This document shows positions 1 to 7,891 of a stretch of DNA of 64,000 nt, in pieces (position 1 is the stretch's first letter; every line of letters starts with the position of its first letter). The notes beneath the pieces are model-generated. The model searched no databases, had not been told where the DNA came from, and saw nothing but the letters and a program-made list of their open reading frames with translations. The stretch comes from Histidinibacterium lentulum (GTDB taxonomy: Bacteria > Pseudomonadota > Alphaproteobacteria > Rhodobacterales > Rhodobacteraceae), in assembly GCF_003789055.1 (NCBI RefSeq), contig NZ_ML119084.1, positions 124,001 to 188,000 of the forward strand, in the 5' to 3' direction. The position numbers and the translations under genes were made by a program.

Positions 1-1
1 C

Positions 2-277
2 ACGCAGCCGCGGATCGTGCTGATGGACGAGCCCACGGGCGGGCTCGACGTCAGCGTGCAGGCGCGGCTTCTGGACCTTCTGCGCGGGCTCGTGCGGGAA
101 ATGGGTCTCGCCGTGGTGCTCGTCACCCATGACATCGGCGTGGTGCGGCTGCTGGCGGACCGGCTCATGGTGATGCGTCATGGCCGGGTGGTGGAGGCAG
201 GCCTGACGGACAGGGTGCTGGACGATCCGCAGGCGCCCTATACCCAGCTTCTCGTCAGCTCGGTGCTGCCCGCGTGA
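2..277 (+). CDS. phnK: PhnK, C-P lyase ATP-binding subunit (3' end only)
   Basis: This is the carboxy-terminal 91 residues of an ABC-type ATPase; the start lies before the window. A Walker B block ([11 protein letters not shown]) is followed by the switch histidine (VTHD) and the closing [12 protein letters not shown] segment typical of PhnK, which binds the PhnGHIJ C-P lyase core in the cytoplasm. Its stop overlaps the GTG start of phnL by four bases, so the two are translationally coupled. The identity rests mainly on the following phnL-phnN genes, because an oligopeptide-type ABC ATPase ends similarly. Confidence 0.85.
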   Translation, partial: TQPRIVLMDEPTGGLDVSVQARLLDLLRGLVREMGLAVVLVTHDIGVVRLLADRLMVMRHGRVVEAGLTDRVLDDPQAPYTQLLVSSVLPA

Positions 278-963
278 CCGTTCTCGTCTCCCTCTCGGAT
301 GTCGACAAGGACTTCACGCTCCACGCCCAAAACGGTGTCGTGATCCCCGTGCTCGAGCGGGCCGGGCTGGTGGTCCATGCGGGCGAATGCGTGGCGCTCA
401 CCGGGGCGTCGGGCTCGGGCAAGTCCACGCTGCTGCGGCTGATCCAGGGCAATTACCTCGCCCGCGGCGGTCGGATCGAGGTGGCGGGGCTCGACCTCGT
501 GACCGCCTCCCCGCGCGAGATCGCCGCCCTGCGCCGCGACCGGCTGGGTTATGTCAGCCAGTTCCTGCGCGTCGTCCCCCGGGTGCCCGCGCTCGAGGTG
601 GTGGCCGAACCCCTGCGCGCCCTCGGCGTGCCCGCGGCGGAGGCACGGGCCCGCGCCGCCGCCCTGCTGACCCGGCTCAACCTGCCCGAACGGCTCTGGC
701 CGCTCTCCCCGACCACCTTCTCGGGCGGCGAGCAGCAGCGCGTGAACATCGCGCGCGGCTTCGTGCATCCCTACCCGGTGCTCCTGCTGGACGAGCCGAC
801 CGCCTCGCTCGACGCCGCCAACCGTACCGTGGTGATCGGTCTGATCCTGGAGGCCAAGGCGCGCGGCGCGGCCCTCGTGGGCATCTTCCACGATGCCGAG
901 GCCCGCGTCGCCGTGGCCGACCGGGAGGTCGACGTCTCGGACTTCGCCCCGGAGGCGCCATGA
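274..963 (+). CDS. phnL: PhnL, C-P lyase ATP-binding protein
   Basis: An ABC-type ATPase of 229 residues that belongs to the phosphonate C-P lyase pathway and works with PhnI, G and H when methylphosphonate is coupled to ATP to give ribose 1-methylphosphonate 5-triphosphate. Visible motifs are Walker A GASGSGKS (residues 44-51), the signature SGGEQQ (150-155) and Walker B LLLDEP (170-175), a spacing and length normal for PhnL. The start is GTG, overlapping the phnK stop. Its own stop overlaps the ATG of phnN by three bases, so phnK-L-N form one translationally coupled run. Confidence 0.93.
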   Translation: MTVLVSLSDVDKDFTLHAQNGVVIPVLERAGLVVHAGECVALTGASGSGKSTLLRLIQGNYLARGGRIEVAGLDLVTASPREIAALRRDRLGYVSQFLRVVPRVPALEVVAEPLRALGVPAAEARARAAALLTRLNLPERLWPLSPTTFSGGEQQRVNIARGFVHPYPVLLLDEPTASLDAANRTVVIGLILEAKARGAALVGIFHDAEARVAVADREVDVSDFAPEAP

Positions 964-1502
964 CCGGCCGGCTGATCGCCGTCGTCGGCCCCTCGGGCGT
1001 GGGCAAGGACAGCCTGATCGCGGCCCTCTGCGTCGCACGTCCCGGCCTCGTCCGCGCGCGGCGGGTCATCACCCGCCCGCCCGCGGCCTCAGAGCCCTTC
1101 GAGGCGGTGAGCGAGGCCGAGTTCGAGCGGAGGCGCGCTGCGGGCGGCTTTGCCCTCCACTGGCGCGCCCACGGCCTCGGCTACGGCATCCCCCGGCAGA
1201 CGCTGGCGGAGGTCCGGGAGGGCGCCGAGGTGATCGCGAACCTGTCCCGCGGCGTGCTGACCGAGGCGGCCCGGGGCTATCCCGCCGTCCTCATCCTGTC
1301 GGTCACCGCCCCCGCCGAGGTGCTTGCCCACCGTCTGGGCGCGCGCGGCCGGGAGGCGGCCGCGGAGATCGCCCGCCGGCTCGCCCGGCCCGCACCGCCC
1401 CTTCCGCCCGGCGTCCGCGCCGCGCCGGTCGACAACGGGGGACGGATCGAGGACGCCGTCGCTCAGGCGCTCGCGGCCCTGTCGCCGGAGGCCGCATCAT
1501 GA
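960..1502 (+). CDS. phnN: PhnN, ribose 1,5-bisphosphate phosphokinase
   Basis: A 180-residue P-loop kinase with GPSGVGKDS at residues 10-18 and guanylate-kinase-like organisation. PhnN phosphorylates ribose 1,5-bisphosphate to PRPP, the last step that returns the ribose carrier of C-P lyase to central metabolism. The ATG at 960 overlaps the phnL stop, which decides the start; a longer open frame upstream is only a shadow of phnL. Its 3' end overlaps the opposing DUF1045 gene by 40 bases, so two stop regions share sequence. Confidence 0.92.
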   Translation: MTGRLIAVVGPSGVGKDSLIAALCVARPGLVRARRVITRPPAASEPFEAVSEAEFERRRAAGGFALHWRAHGLGYGIPRQTLAEVREGAEVIANLSRGVLTEAARGYPAVLILSVTAPAEVLAHRLGARGREAAAEIARRLARPAPPLPPGVRAAPVDNGGRIEDAVAQALAALSPEAAS

Positions 1503-2137
1503 CCGAGCGGCAGGTCCTCGATCACGCGAAAGAGCCCGTCCTCCCCCTCACCTACCAGCGAGACATGGGTGAGTCGGGTTTCCCCGCCAAGGAAGTGGCT
1601 GAAATGCGCCTCGACCTGCGCTTGAAGATTGTCCGTTGCACCGGGGCCCGAGAGCGTCAGATGGGCCTGGAACTCGTCGAAGACATAAGGATATCCCCAC
1701 CGCTCCAGAAGCTGCTCCTGGCGCCCGGTCAGCCCCCCGGCCCGGCGCCTCTCTTCCTCTGCCTCGGACAGCGGCGCGCGGGCGAACTCCATCCGGTCGA
1801 CGAAGGCGTCCGCAACCTCGCCGATCCCCTCCGTCACCTCTGGCAGCAGTGCCAGGAAGGTTCCCAGCCGCGCGACCCTCAGCCGCCCAAGCGAGACCGG
1901 CGCGAGGTCGTCCGCCACGCGCCGCGCGAGACCCCTTGCCTCCGACTCCCCGACGCCCTCGAGCAGGCGGAACGGGGCCCTCAGCGTGGCGTGAAAGCCG
2001 TAGCGCCGCGCCGAAGGCGCCTCGACCAGCCCCGGCCTTGCCGCACCCCGGCGGATGTCCCAGCCCAGCCAGTCGGCCCCCGCCTCGCCCAGGTCGCCCC
2101 CGGGCACCCAGTAGACAGCGTAGCGCGACCAGCCCAT
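1463..2137 (-). CDS. DUF1045 phosphonate-metabolism protein, 2H phosphoesterase fold
   Basis: A 224-residue protein of the DUF1045 family often found in alphaproteobacterial C-P lyase operons. Two H-x-T/S-type motifs are visible, FHATLRAP (about residue 48) and HLTLSG (about residue 161), the hallmark of 2H phosphoesterases that act on cyclic phosphates. It lies antisense between phnN and phnM, and its 3' end overlaps that of phnN by 40 bases. No phnP gene is seen in the window. I infer, without direct proof, that it could open the 5-phosphoribosyl 1,2-cyclic phosphate made by C-P lyase in place of PhnP. Confidence 0.85.
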   Translation of the reverse strand: MGWSRYAVYWVPGGDLGEAGADWLGWDIRRGAARPGLVEAPSARRYGFHATLRAPFRLLEGVGESEARGLARRVADDLAPVSLGRLRVARLGTFLALLPEVTEGIGEVADAFVDRMEFARAPLSEAEEERRRAGGLTGRQEQLLERWGYPYVFDEFQAHLTLSGPGATDNLQAQVEAHFSHFLGGETRLTHVSLVGEGEDGLFRVIEDLPLGHDAASGDRAASA

Positions 2138-2166
2138 CGTTCCCTCCGTCCGAAAGCCGCCCAGAC

Positions 2167-3312
2167 ATGACAGACGACATCGTCCTCGCCAATGCCCGCC
2201 TCGTCCTCGAGAGCGAGGTCGTCACCGGAAGCCTCCACCTCTCGGGAGGCGTGATCCGGGCGATGGACCAGGGCGCGCAGGTGCCCCGTGGAGCGCTCGA
2301 CTGCGAGGGCGATCTGGTGGTGCCCGGCCTTGTGGAGCTGCATACGGACAATCTCGAACGGCACCTCGAGCCGCGCCCTGGCGTCGACTGGCGCCACGAC
2401 GCGGGCATCCTCGCCCATGACGCCGAGCTGGCGGGCTGCGGGATCACCACCGTCTTCGACGCTCTGCGGGTCGGCAACCTGACCTCGGACAGCGTCTACA
2501 GCGAGACGCCCTATGCGCGCGGCGTGGCCACCGAGATCCTCGCCATGCGCGCGGCGGGACACCTGAAGATCAGCCACCACATCCACCTGCGCGCGGAGCT
2601 CTGCTCGCACACTCTTCTGGACGAGCTCGAGGCGTTCCACGCCGAGGACCGGGTGGGCTTCCTGAGCCTGATGGACCACACGCCCGGGGACCGCCAGTTC
2701 ACCGACCTCGGGCGCTACCGGCAGTACATGACGAAGCATCACAAGATGACCGACGCCGAGTTCGAAAGCCATTGCACGGCGCTTCAGGCGCTTTCGGCGG
2801 AGCGGCGCGCGACGCATCTCGCCGCCGCGCTCTCGGCGGCCGCGCGCCTTGGCGCCACCCTGGCGAGCCATGACGACACGACCGTGGCCCATGTGGAGGA
2901 AAGCCGCGCCCAGGGCGTGGGCGTGGCCGAGTTCCCGACCACCCATGCCGCCGCCGAGGCCTGCCGCGCCCATGGCATCGCGGTGATGATGGGCGCGCCC
3001 AACATCGTGCGCGGCGGGTCCCATTCGGGCAATGTCGCGGCGGCCGACCTCGCGCGAGAGGGGCTCCTCGACATCCTGTCGTCGGATTACATTCCGGCGG
3101 CGCTCCTTCTGGCGACCATGCAGCTTGCCGAGATCACCGGCGACCTGCCGGCCGCCTTTGCCTGTGTCACCCACGGACCGGCCCGTGCCGTGGGCCTCAC
3201 CGATCGCGGCGCTCTGGCGCCGGGGCTGCGGGCGGACGTGGTGCGGCTCCATTCCGTGGGCGCCATCGCCCGCCCCGCCGCCGTCTGGTGCGCCGGCAAC
3301 CGGGTGGCCTAG
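2167..3312 (+). CDS. phnM: PhnM, ribose 1-methylphosphonate 5-triphosphate diphosphatase
   Basis: A 381-residue amidohydrolase-superfamily enzyme that removes pyrophosphate from alpha-D-ribose 1-methylphosphonate 5-triphosphate to give the C-P lyase substrate. The metal-binding motif ELHTDNLERH is near residue 60, and later histidines and aspartates (LMDHTPGDRQF, LASHDDTT) fit the family. The length matches known PhnM proteins. The ATG at 2167 is chosen because the conserved amino end (DIVLANARLVLE) begins there; the open frame upstream is antisense to DUF1045. It is the last phosphonate gene in the window and starts 29 bases from the divergent DUF1045 start. Confidence 0.95.
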   Translation: MTDDIVLANARLVLESEVVTGSLHLSGGVIRAMDQGAQVPRGALDCEGDLVVPGLVELHTDNLERHLEPRPGVDWRHDAGILAHDAELAGCGITTVFDALRVGNLTSDSVYSETPYARGVATEILAMRAAGHLKISHHIHLRAELCSHTLLDELEAFHAEDRVGFLSLMDHTPGDRQFTDLGRYRQYMTKHHKMTDAEFESHCTALQALSAERRATHLAAALSAAARLGATLASHDDTTVAHVEESRAQGVGVAEFPTTHAAAEACRAHGIAVMMGAPNIVRGGSHSGNVAAADLAREGLLDILSSDYIPAALLLATMQLAEITGDLPAAFACVTHGPARAVGLTDRGALAPGLRADVVRLHSVGAIARPAAVWCAGNRVA

Positions 3313-3495
3313 GCCGATCAGCACCCCAGGGTGTCGCCATGAGCCCGCGAGGTCCGAGGGAGGAACCTCCCATCATCTCGGCAGCGCCGGGAGCACGGTC
3401 TCCCGAACCTGCGCCTGCCGTTTCACGGCCTCGTGTCTTGCCAATCTCCGCACCGTCCGGTCCGGTCAGCCTCGCGAAAGGCAAGGAGTCCGTTC

Positions 3496-3873
3496 ATGCC
3501 GATGATCCCGAACCCGCCCGCCCTGCTCTTCTCCGCACTGGTCCTCGCCGGGGCCCCGGCCCTCGCCCAGGAGGCTCATTCCGACCATGCCGGGCACGGC
3601 GCGGCGGAGACCTCCACCGGCCCGGCGGAGGACGCCTTCCGCGCGGCGAACGCGGCGATGCATTCCGGCATGGAGATACCCTATACCGGCGACGCCGACG
3701 CCGATTTCATCCTCGGCATGATCCCGCACCACGAGGGCGCGGTGGCCATGGCCCGGATCGTGCTCGACCACGGCGACAACGCCGAGGTGCGCGCGCTTGC
3801 GGAGGACATCATCGCCGCGCAGGAGGCCGAGATCGCCTGGATGCGCGACTGGCTCGCCGCGAACGGCTACTGA
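3496..3873 (+). CDS. DUF305 secreted protein
   Basis: A 125-residue exported protein. The start at 3496 is supported by an AAGGAG ribosome-binding site at 3483-3488. A signal peptide (hydrophobic stretch ending ALAQ) precedes a His-rich linker (HSDHAGHG) and a DUF305 domain with the family motif [16 protein letters not shown]305 proteins have a ferritin-like helical fold and are often linked to copper handling, but no activity can be assigned from the sequence. Its stop is 13 bases from the stop of a second, convergent DUF305 gene, so the two related genes face each other. Confidence 0.85.
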   Translation: MPMIPNPPALLFSALVLAGAPALAQEAHSDHAGHGAAETSTGPAEDAFRAANAAMHSGMEIPYTGDADADFILGMIPHHEGAVAMARIVLDHGDNAEVRALAEDIIAAQEAEIAWMRDWLAANGY

Positions 3874-3886
3874 ACTCCGCGGGCTC

Positions 3887-4726
3887 TCAGAGACCGCATT
3901 CGTAGAACCCCCGGTAACCGACGGTCGGCCCCTGATCGAGCGTGAAGATCAGGTCCGCACTGCCGCGCCAGCCGGCCCCGTCGGTCTGCCGCAGCGTCAT
4001 GGTCACGCCGGGGGCGCTCCAGGTGCTCCCGCCCGAGGCGTCCAGCGGAATGATGACACCGTTCAGCCGGATCAGCCCCCCGCCGTCACCGGTCCACAGG
4101 ACCGGGTCTTCGCCCTCCACCCGGCGGAACCCGCAGCCATAGGCGTCGGCGGAGAGCGCCGCGGGCATGTCGCGGGGCGCCAGAGGAGCGGGATCGAGCG
4201 TCGCGCGCAGCGTGGCGTTCAGCGCCTCTTCGAGTGTCCCCACCTCGGCAGGCGGGTCCTCGTAGATCTCGGCGGTCTCGCCGGAGGCACCGATATCCGC
4301 CAGCAGATAACGCATCTCCGCGATCTCGCGGTTCTGCGCCAGAACGATCTCGCGGGCCAGCTTCTCGACCCGCGCGTCGGTCAGCTCGGCGCGAGTCGAG
4401 GTCATGATGGCGATGGAATGGTGCGGGATCATCGCGCTCATGAACGCGCGGTCCTGCACCGTCGCCTGGCTCCGCACCAGCCAGAGGGACAGGCCGAAGA
4501 CGACGATCGCGCCGCCGAAGATCACCGCGTTGATCGCCGTGCTGGCATACATCGACAGCATGTAGCCCAACATGATCACCGCCATGGCCGCCCCCATCAG
4601 GATCGCCATGTAGACCCGCGTCTCGCTCCAGAAGAGGTGCTCGAGCGCATAGGTGTTGAGATACATCAGGATGAACATGACGACCGTCGAGGTCGCGATC
4701 ATCGCTGCGAACCGCCAGTAGGACAT
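3887..4726 (-). CDS. Membrane-anchored DUF305 protein with extra C-terminal domain
   Basis: A 279-residue protein with three or four predicted membrane segments in residues 1-105, then a DUF305 region containing SAMIPHHSIAIM near residue 115. About 120 further carboxy-terminal residues include a possible DUF-type heme/lipocalin-like beta region that I do not recognise. The start at 4726 is chosen because CAGAGGAGG lies just upstream; a longer open frame to 4921 lacks such a site and is GC-rich noise. The pairing with a secreted DUF305 protein suggests a shared envelope role, possibly metal related. The last domain has two cysteines (YGCGF and YECGL at the end). Confidence 0.8.
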   Translation of the reverse strand: MSYWRFAAMIATSTVVMFILMYLNTYALEHLFWSETRVYMAILMGAAMAVIMLGYMLSMYASTAINAVIFGGAIVVFGLSLWLVRSQATVQDRAFMSAMIPHHSIAIMTSTRAELTDARVEKLAREIVLAQNREIAEMRYLLADIGASGETAEIYEDPPAEVGTLEEALNATLRATLDPAPLAPRDMPAALSADAYGCGFRRVEGEDPVLWTGDGGGLIRLNGVIIPLDASGGSTWSAPGVTMTLRQTDGAGWRGSADLIFTLDQGPTVGYRGFYECGL

Positions 4727-4800
4727 GGTGGCCTCCTCTGCTTCCCCGAAGCGACGGCCGCGCGGCGGGGTCGGAGGATCAACGGGCGGGACAGAGGGCT

Positions 4801-4834
4801 GTTCCCGGAGCGGGTGGCCGCGCGCTCCGGGAAC
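4801..4834. repeat. Perfect 12-bp inverted repeat in a divergent intergenic region
   Basis: GTTCCCGGAGCG at 4801-4812 is exactly complementary to CGCTCCGGGAAC at 4823-4834, with a 10-base loop. It lies between the divergent DUF305 membrane gene (start 4726) and the iron ABC operon (start 4990). There is no T-run, so it is not an ordinary terminator. It could be an operator or an RNA hairpin in the leader of either gene. Confidence 0.6.
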
Positions 4835-4989
4835 GGTGCGGGTCCTGTTCCCCGGCAGAACGAACTGCAACAGGCGCGCGCTCGGGCAATCCGCTTCCAT
4901 CGACCGAAGAATGTCCGACAAAAAGGCTTGGTCTTCGCGGGCGAACCTGACAAGAAGAGTCGGAATAGAGATGTAGTCCCGGGTGTCCC

Positions 4990-5838
4990 ATGGCCAGCCA
5001 TCTGTACGTCACGACCACCGCGACCCTGCCTGACGGATGCCGCCTCTCGGCCCAGGGCGTCTCCGCCGGATACGGCGGCGCGGCCATCGTCCAGGACGTG
5101 TCGCTGGACGTCCCCGACGGGGCTCTGACGGTCCTGGTGGGGCCGAACGGCTGCGGAAAGTCCACGTTGCTCAAGGCGATGGCGCGGGTGCTTCCGGTCT
5201 CGGCCGGCCGCGTCCTGCTCGACGGTGCGCCGGTCCACGAGACGCCCACGCGCGACGTGGCCCGGAGGCTGGCGATGCTGCCCCAGGGGCCCGTGGCGCC
5301 GGAGGGGCTTCGGGTGCGCGAGCTGGTGGCGCAGGGGCGGTTTCCGCACCAGTCGCTGCTGCGGCAGTGGTCGCGCGAGGATGCGCGGGCGGTCGAGGCC
5401 GCGATGGCCGCGGCGGACGTGGCGCAGTTCGCCGACCGGCCGGTGTCGGACCTGTCGGGCGGGCAGCGTCAGCGCTGCTGGATCGCCATGGTGCTGGCGC
5501 AGGAAACGGACGTGATCCTGCTCGACGAGCCGACGACGTTCCTGGACCTCAAGGTGCAGATCGACCTGATGGGCCTGTTGCGCCGGATCGCCCACGACGA
5601 GGGGCGGACGCTTGTCGTGGTGCTGCACGAGCTCAACGTCGCCGCGGCCTTCGCCGACCTCCTCGTGATGATGAAGGGCGGGCGGATCGTGGCCGAGGGG
5701 CCGGTGGGTCTGGCCTTCACCGCGGAGGCGCTGTCCGATGTCTTCGGCCTCGAGGCCAGCATTCTGACCGACCCGGAAAGCGGACGCCCGGTCTGCGTGC
5801 CGCGGGTGGCACGGGGCTTCGCCCTCGCCGCGCAATGA
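4990..5838 (+). CDS. Fe(III)-siderophore ABC importer, ATP-binding subunit (FecE/FepC type)
   Basis: A 282-residue ABC ATPase with Walker A GPNGCGKST (about residues 54-62), LSGGQRQR signature (near 155) and Walker B ILLDEPTTFLDLKVQ, a combination typical of FepC/FecE/FhuC proteins that energise ferric siderophore, heme or B12 import. The stop overlaps the ATG of the first permease gene by four bases. It is the first gene of a long same-strand operon with two FecCD permeases, several binding proteins and an FhuF-type reductase, which makes iron the most likely cargo. The ribosome-binding site before the ATG is weak. Confidence 0.93.
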   Translation: MASHLYVTTTATLPDGCRLSAQGVSAGYGGAAIVQDVSLDVPDGALTVLVGPNGCGKSTLLKAMARVLPVSAGRVLLDGAPVHETPTRDVARRLAMLPQGPVAPEGLRVRELVAQGRFPHQSLLRQWSREDARAVEAAMAAADVAQFADRPVSDLSGGQRQRCWIAMVLAQETDVILLDEPTTFLDLKVQIDLMGLLRRIAHDEGRTLVVVLHELNVAAAFADLLVMMKGGRIVAEGPVGLAFTAEALSDVFGLEASILTDPESGRPVCVPRVARGFALAAQ

Positions 5839-6845
5839 CCGCCGCCGCACTTCCGCGTCACGGCGTGGCCGCCTGGGTCGCGCCACTCGGGGGACTCGTC
5901 GTCCTGTGCCTCGCCTTCGGCTGGCATATCGCGGTCGGGGCCAAGACAATCCCCCTCGGCACCGTGGCCGAGGCGCTGCTCGCCTATGACGCGGGCGTCT
6001 TCGACCATGTGGTGATCGTGGATCTGCGGCTGCCGCGAGCGGTTCTGGCGGTGCTGGTGGGTGCCTCGCTCGCCGTGGCGGGCGCGCTGATGCAGGGGGT
6101 AACGCGCAATCCGCTGGCCGAGCCGGGCATCCTCGGGCTGCTGATCGGGGCTTCGTTCGCGGTCGTCGTCTTCGTCGGCGTCTTCGACCTTGCTTCACCG
6201 GCTCTGATCCCGCTGGTGGCCGCGCTCGGCGCGCTTGCCGCCGCCATGGCGGTCTGGGGCATCGCGACGGCGGCGCCGGGCGGCGCGACGCCGCTGACGC
6301 TGGTGCTGTCGGGTGCCGCGATCACCGCCTTCCTTGGCGCGCTGGTGACAGTGGCGACGCTGCTGGACGAACAGACCTTCGAGGAGCTGCGCGTCTGGCT
6401 GACCGGCTCGCTGGCCGGCCGTCGCGGCGATATCCTGGTCTGGACGCTGCCGTGGCTGACGGTGGGCCTCGTCATCGCCTTCGGCGTGGCGCGGCAGGTG
6501 ACGGCGCTCGCCATGGGCGACGAGACGGCGGTCGGCCTCGGGATGCGGGTCGGGCGGCTGAAGGCTCTGGTGTTGCTGGCGGTCGTCGCTCTGACCGCCT
6601 CGGCCGTGGCCATCGCGGGGCCCATGGGCTTCGTCGGGCTGGTGGTGCCCCACGCCGTGCGGCTCTTCGTGGGGCAGGACTACCGGCTCGTGGTGCCGTG
6701 GTCGGCGCTGGCGGGGGCCATCTACCTGCTGGTCGTGGACATCGCGGCGCGTCTGGTCCTGGCGCCGATCGAGATTTCCACGGGGCTCGTCACGGCGCTC
6801 CTCGGCGCGCCGATCTTCGTCTGGCTGGTGAGGGCGCGGCTGTGA
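5835..6845 (+). CDS. Fe(III)-siderophore ABC importer permease 1 (FecCD family)
   Basis: A 336-residue polytopic inner-membrane protein of the BtuC/FecCD family, about ten hydrophobic segments. Family landmarks are GALMQGVTRNPLAEPGILG near residue 90 and the late GPMGFVGLVVPHAVR loop (about 260-274) that contacts the ATPase. Length is normal. It starts inside the stop of the ATPase gene and ends inside the GTG start of permease 2, giving a tightly coupled importer module. It would form the translocation channel as a heterodimer with the next gene product. Confidence 0.94.
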   Translation: MTAAALPRHGVAAWVAPLGGLVVLCLAFGWHIAVGAKTIPLGTVAEALLAYDAGVFDHVVIVDLRLPRAVLAVLVGASLAVAGALMQGVTRNPLAEPGILGLLIGASFAVVVFVGVFDLASPALIPLVAALGALAAAMAVWGIATAAPGGATPLTLVLSGAAITAFLGALVTVATLLDEQTFEELRVWLTGSLAGRRGDILVWTLPWLTVGLVIAFGVARQVTALAMGDETAVGLGMRVGRLKALVLLAVVALTASAVAIAGPMGFVGLVVPHAVRLFVGQDYRLVVPWSALAGAIYLLVVDIAARLVLAPIEISTGLVTALLGAPIFVWLVRARL

Positions 6846-7891
6846 GCGACGCGACCTTCTCCCGCCTCGACGGCCCGGTGACGTTCCGTCTACGGGCGCG
6901 GGCGCTCGCCGTTTTCGGCCTCCTCGTCGCGTTGGTGGCGGGGCTCTTGGTGCTGAGCCTGATGACCGGCAGCTATCCTCTCGACGTGCGGGGCGTGCTG
7001 GCCACGCTGGCAGGGGCTCCGCCGTCGGACACGGCCGCGACGGTGGTCTGGCAGTTCCGCTTTCCCCGCACGCTCGCGGCCTTCCTCGCCGGGGCGCTGC
7101 TGGCCCTGTCGGGCGCGACGCTCCAGAACGTCACCCGCAACCCGCTGGCGGACCCGTCGCTGGTGGGGGTGAGCCAGGGCGCGGGCCTCGCCGTCGTCGC
7201 GGCCATCGTGATCTACCCCGACCTCGCGCCGGCCCTGCGGCCGCTGATGGCCTTCGCGGGTGCGCTGGCGGTGGCCGCGCTGATCCAGTGGATCGCCATG
7301 GGCCGGGCGGGGGGCGCGACGATGCGCTTCATCCTGACCGGCATCGGGGTGGCGGCCTTCATCTCGGCGGCAACCTCGGCGCTGCTGACTTACGGCCAGC
7401 TCGACCGGGCGATGTCGGCCCTTGGCTGGCTCGCGGGATCGGTCCATGCGGCGGGCTGGACGGACGTAGCGATCCTGAGCGGGGCGCTCGCGGCGCTGGT
7501 CCCGCTGCTCTTCGCCGCGTCGCGTCCCATGGCGGCGATGCGGCTGGGGACCGAGATGGCGGCAGGCCTCGGTGTGCGGGTCGGCCGGACCCGCGTGGCG
7601 CTGATCACCCTGTCGGTGGCGCTGGCGGCGGCCGCGGTGGCGATGGTCGGGCCCCTCGGCTTCGTCGGCCTGGTCGCGCCGCACATGGCGCACCGGCTGG
7701 CGCGGTCTGGCGTGGGCCTGCACCTCGCGCTGTCGGCGGCGGCGGGCGCGGTGCTGGTGGGCGCCGCGGACCTCGCGGGCCGGGCGCTCTTCGCGCCGGT
7801 GCAGATCCCGGCGGGCATCGTCACGGCGGTGATCGGCGTGCCGGTCTTCGTCTGGCTGATCCTGCGCACCCAGGCGAGGACGCAGCTGTGA
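6842..7891 (+). CDS. Fe(III)-siderophore ABC importer permease 2 (FecCD family)
   Basis: A 349-residue FecCD-type permease, the heterodimer partner of the preceding one. It shows the same landmarks: GATLQNVTRNPLADPSLVG near residue 95 and GPLGFVGLVAPHMAHR near residue 270. The GTG start at 6842 overlaps the upstream stop (GTGA). The first 20 residues form a short cytoplasmic lead before the first hydrophobic helix. Its stop overlaps a GTG that probably starts the next gene, continuing the chain of overlaps. Confidence 0.94.
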   Translation: MSDATFSRLDGPVTFRLRARALAVFGLLVALVAGLLVLSLMTGSYPLDVRGVLATLAGAPPSDTAATVVWQFRFPRTLAAFLAGALLALSGATLQNVTRNPLADPSLVGVSQGAGLAVVAAIVIYPDLAPALRPLMAFAGALAVAALIQWIAMGRAGGATMRFILTGIGVAAFISAATSALLTYGQLDRAMSALGWLAGSVHAAGWTDVAILSGALAALVPLLFAASRPMAAMRLGTEMAAGLGVRVGRTRVALITLSVALAAAAVAMVGPLGFVGLVAPHMAHRLARSGVGLHLALSAAAGAVLVGAADLAGRALFAPVQIPAGIVTAVIGVPVFVWLILRTQARTQL

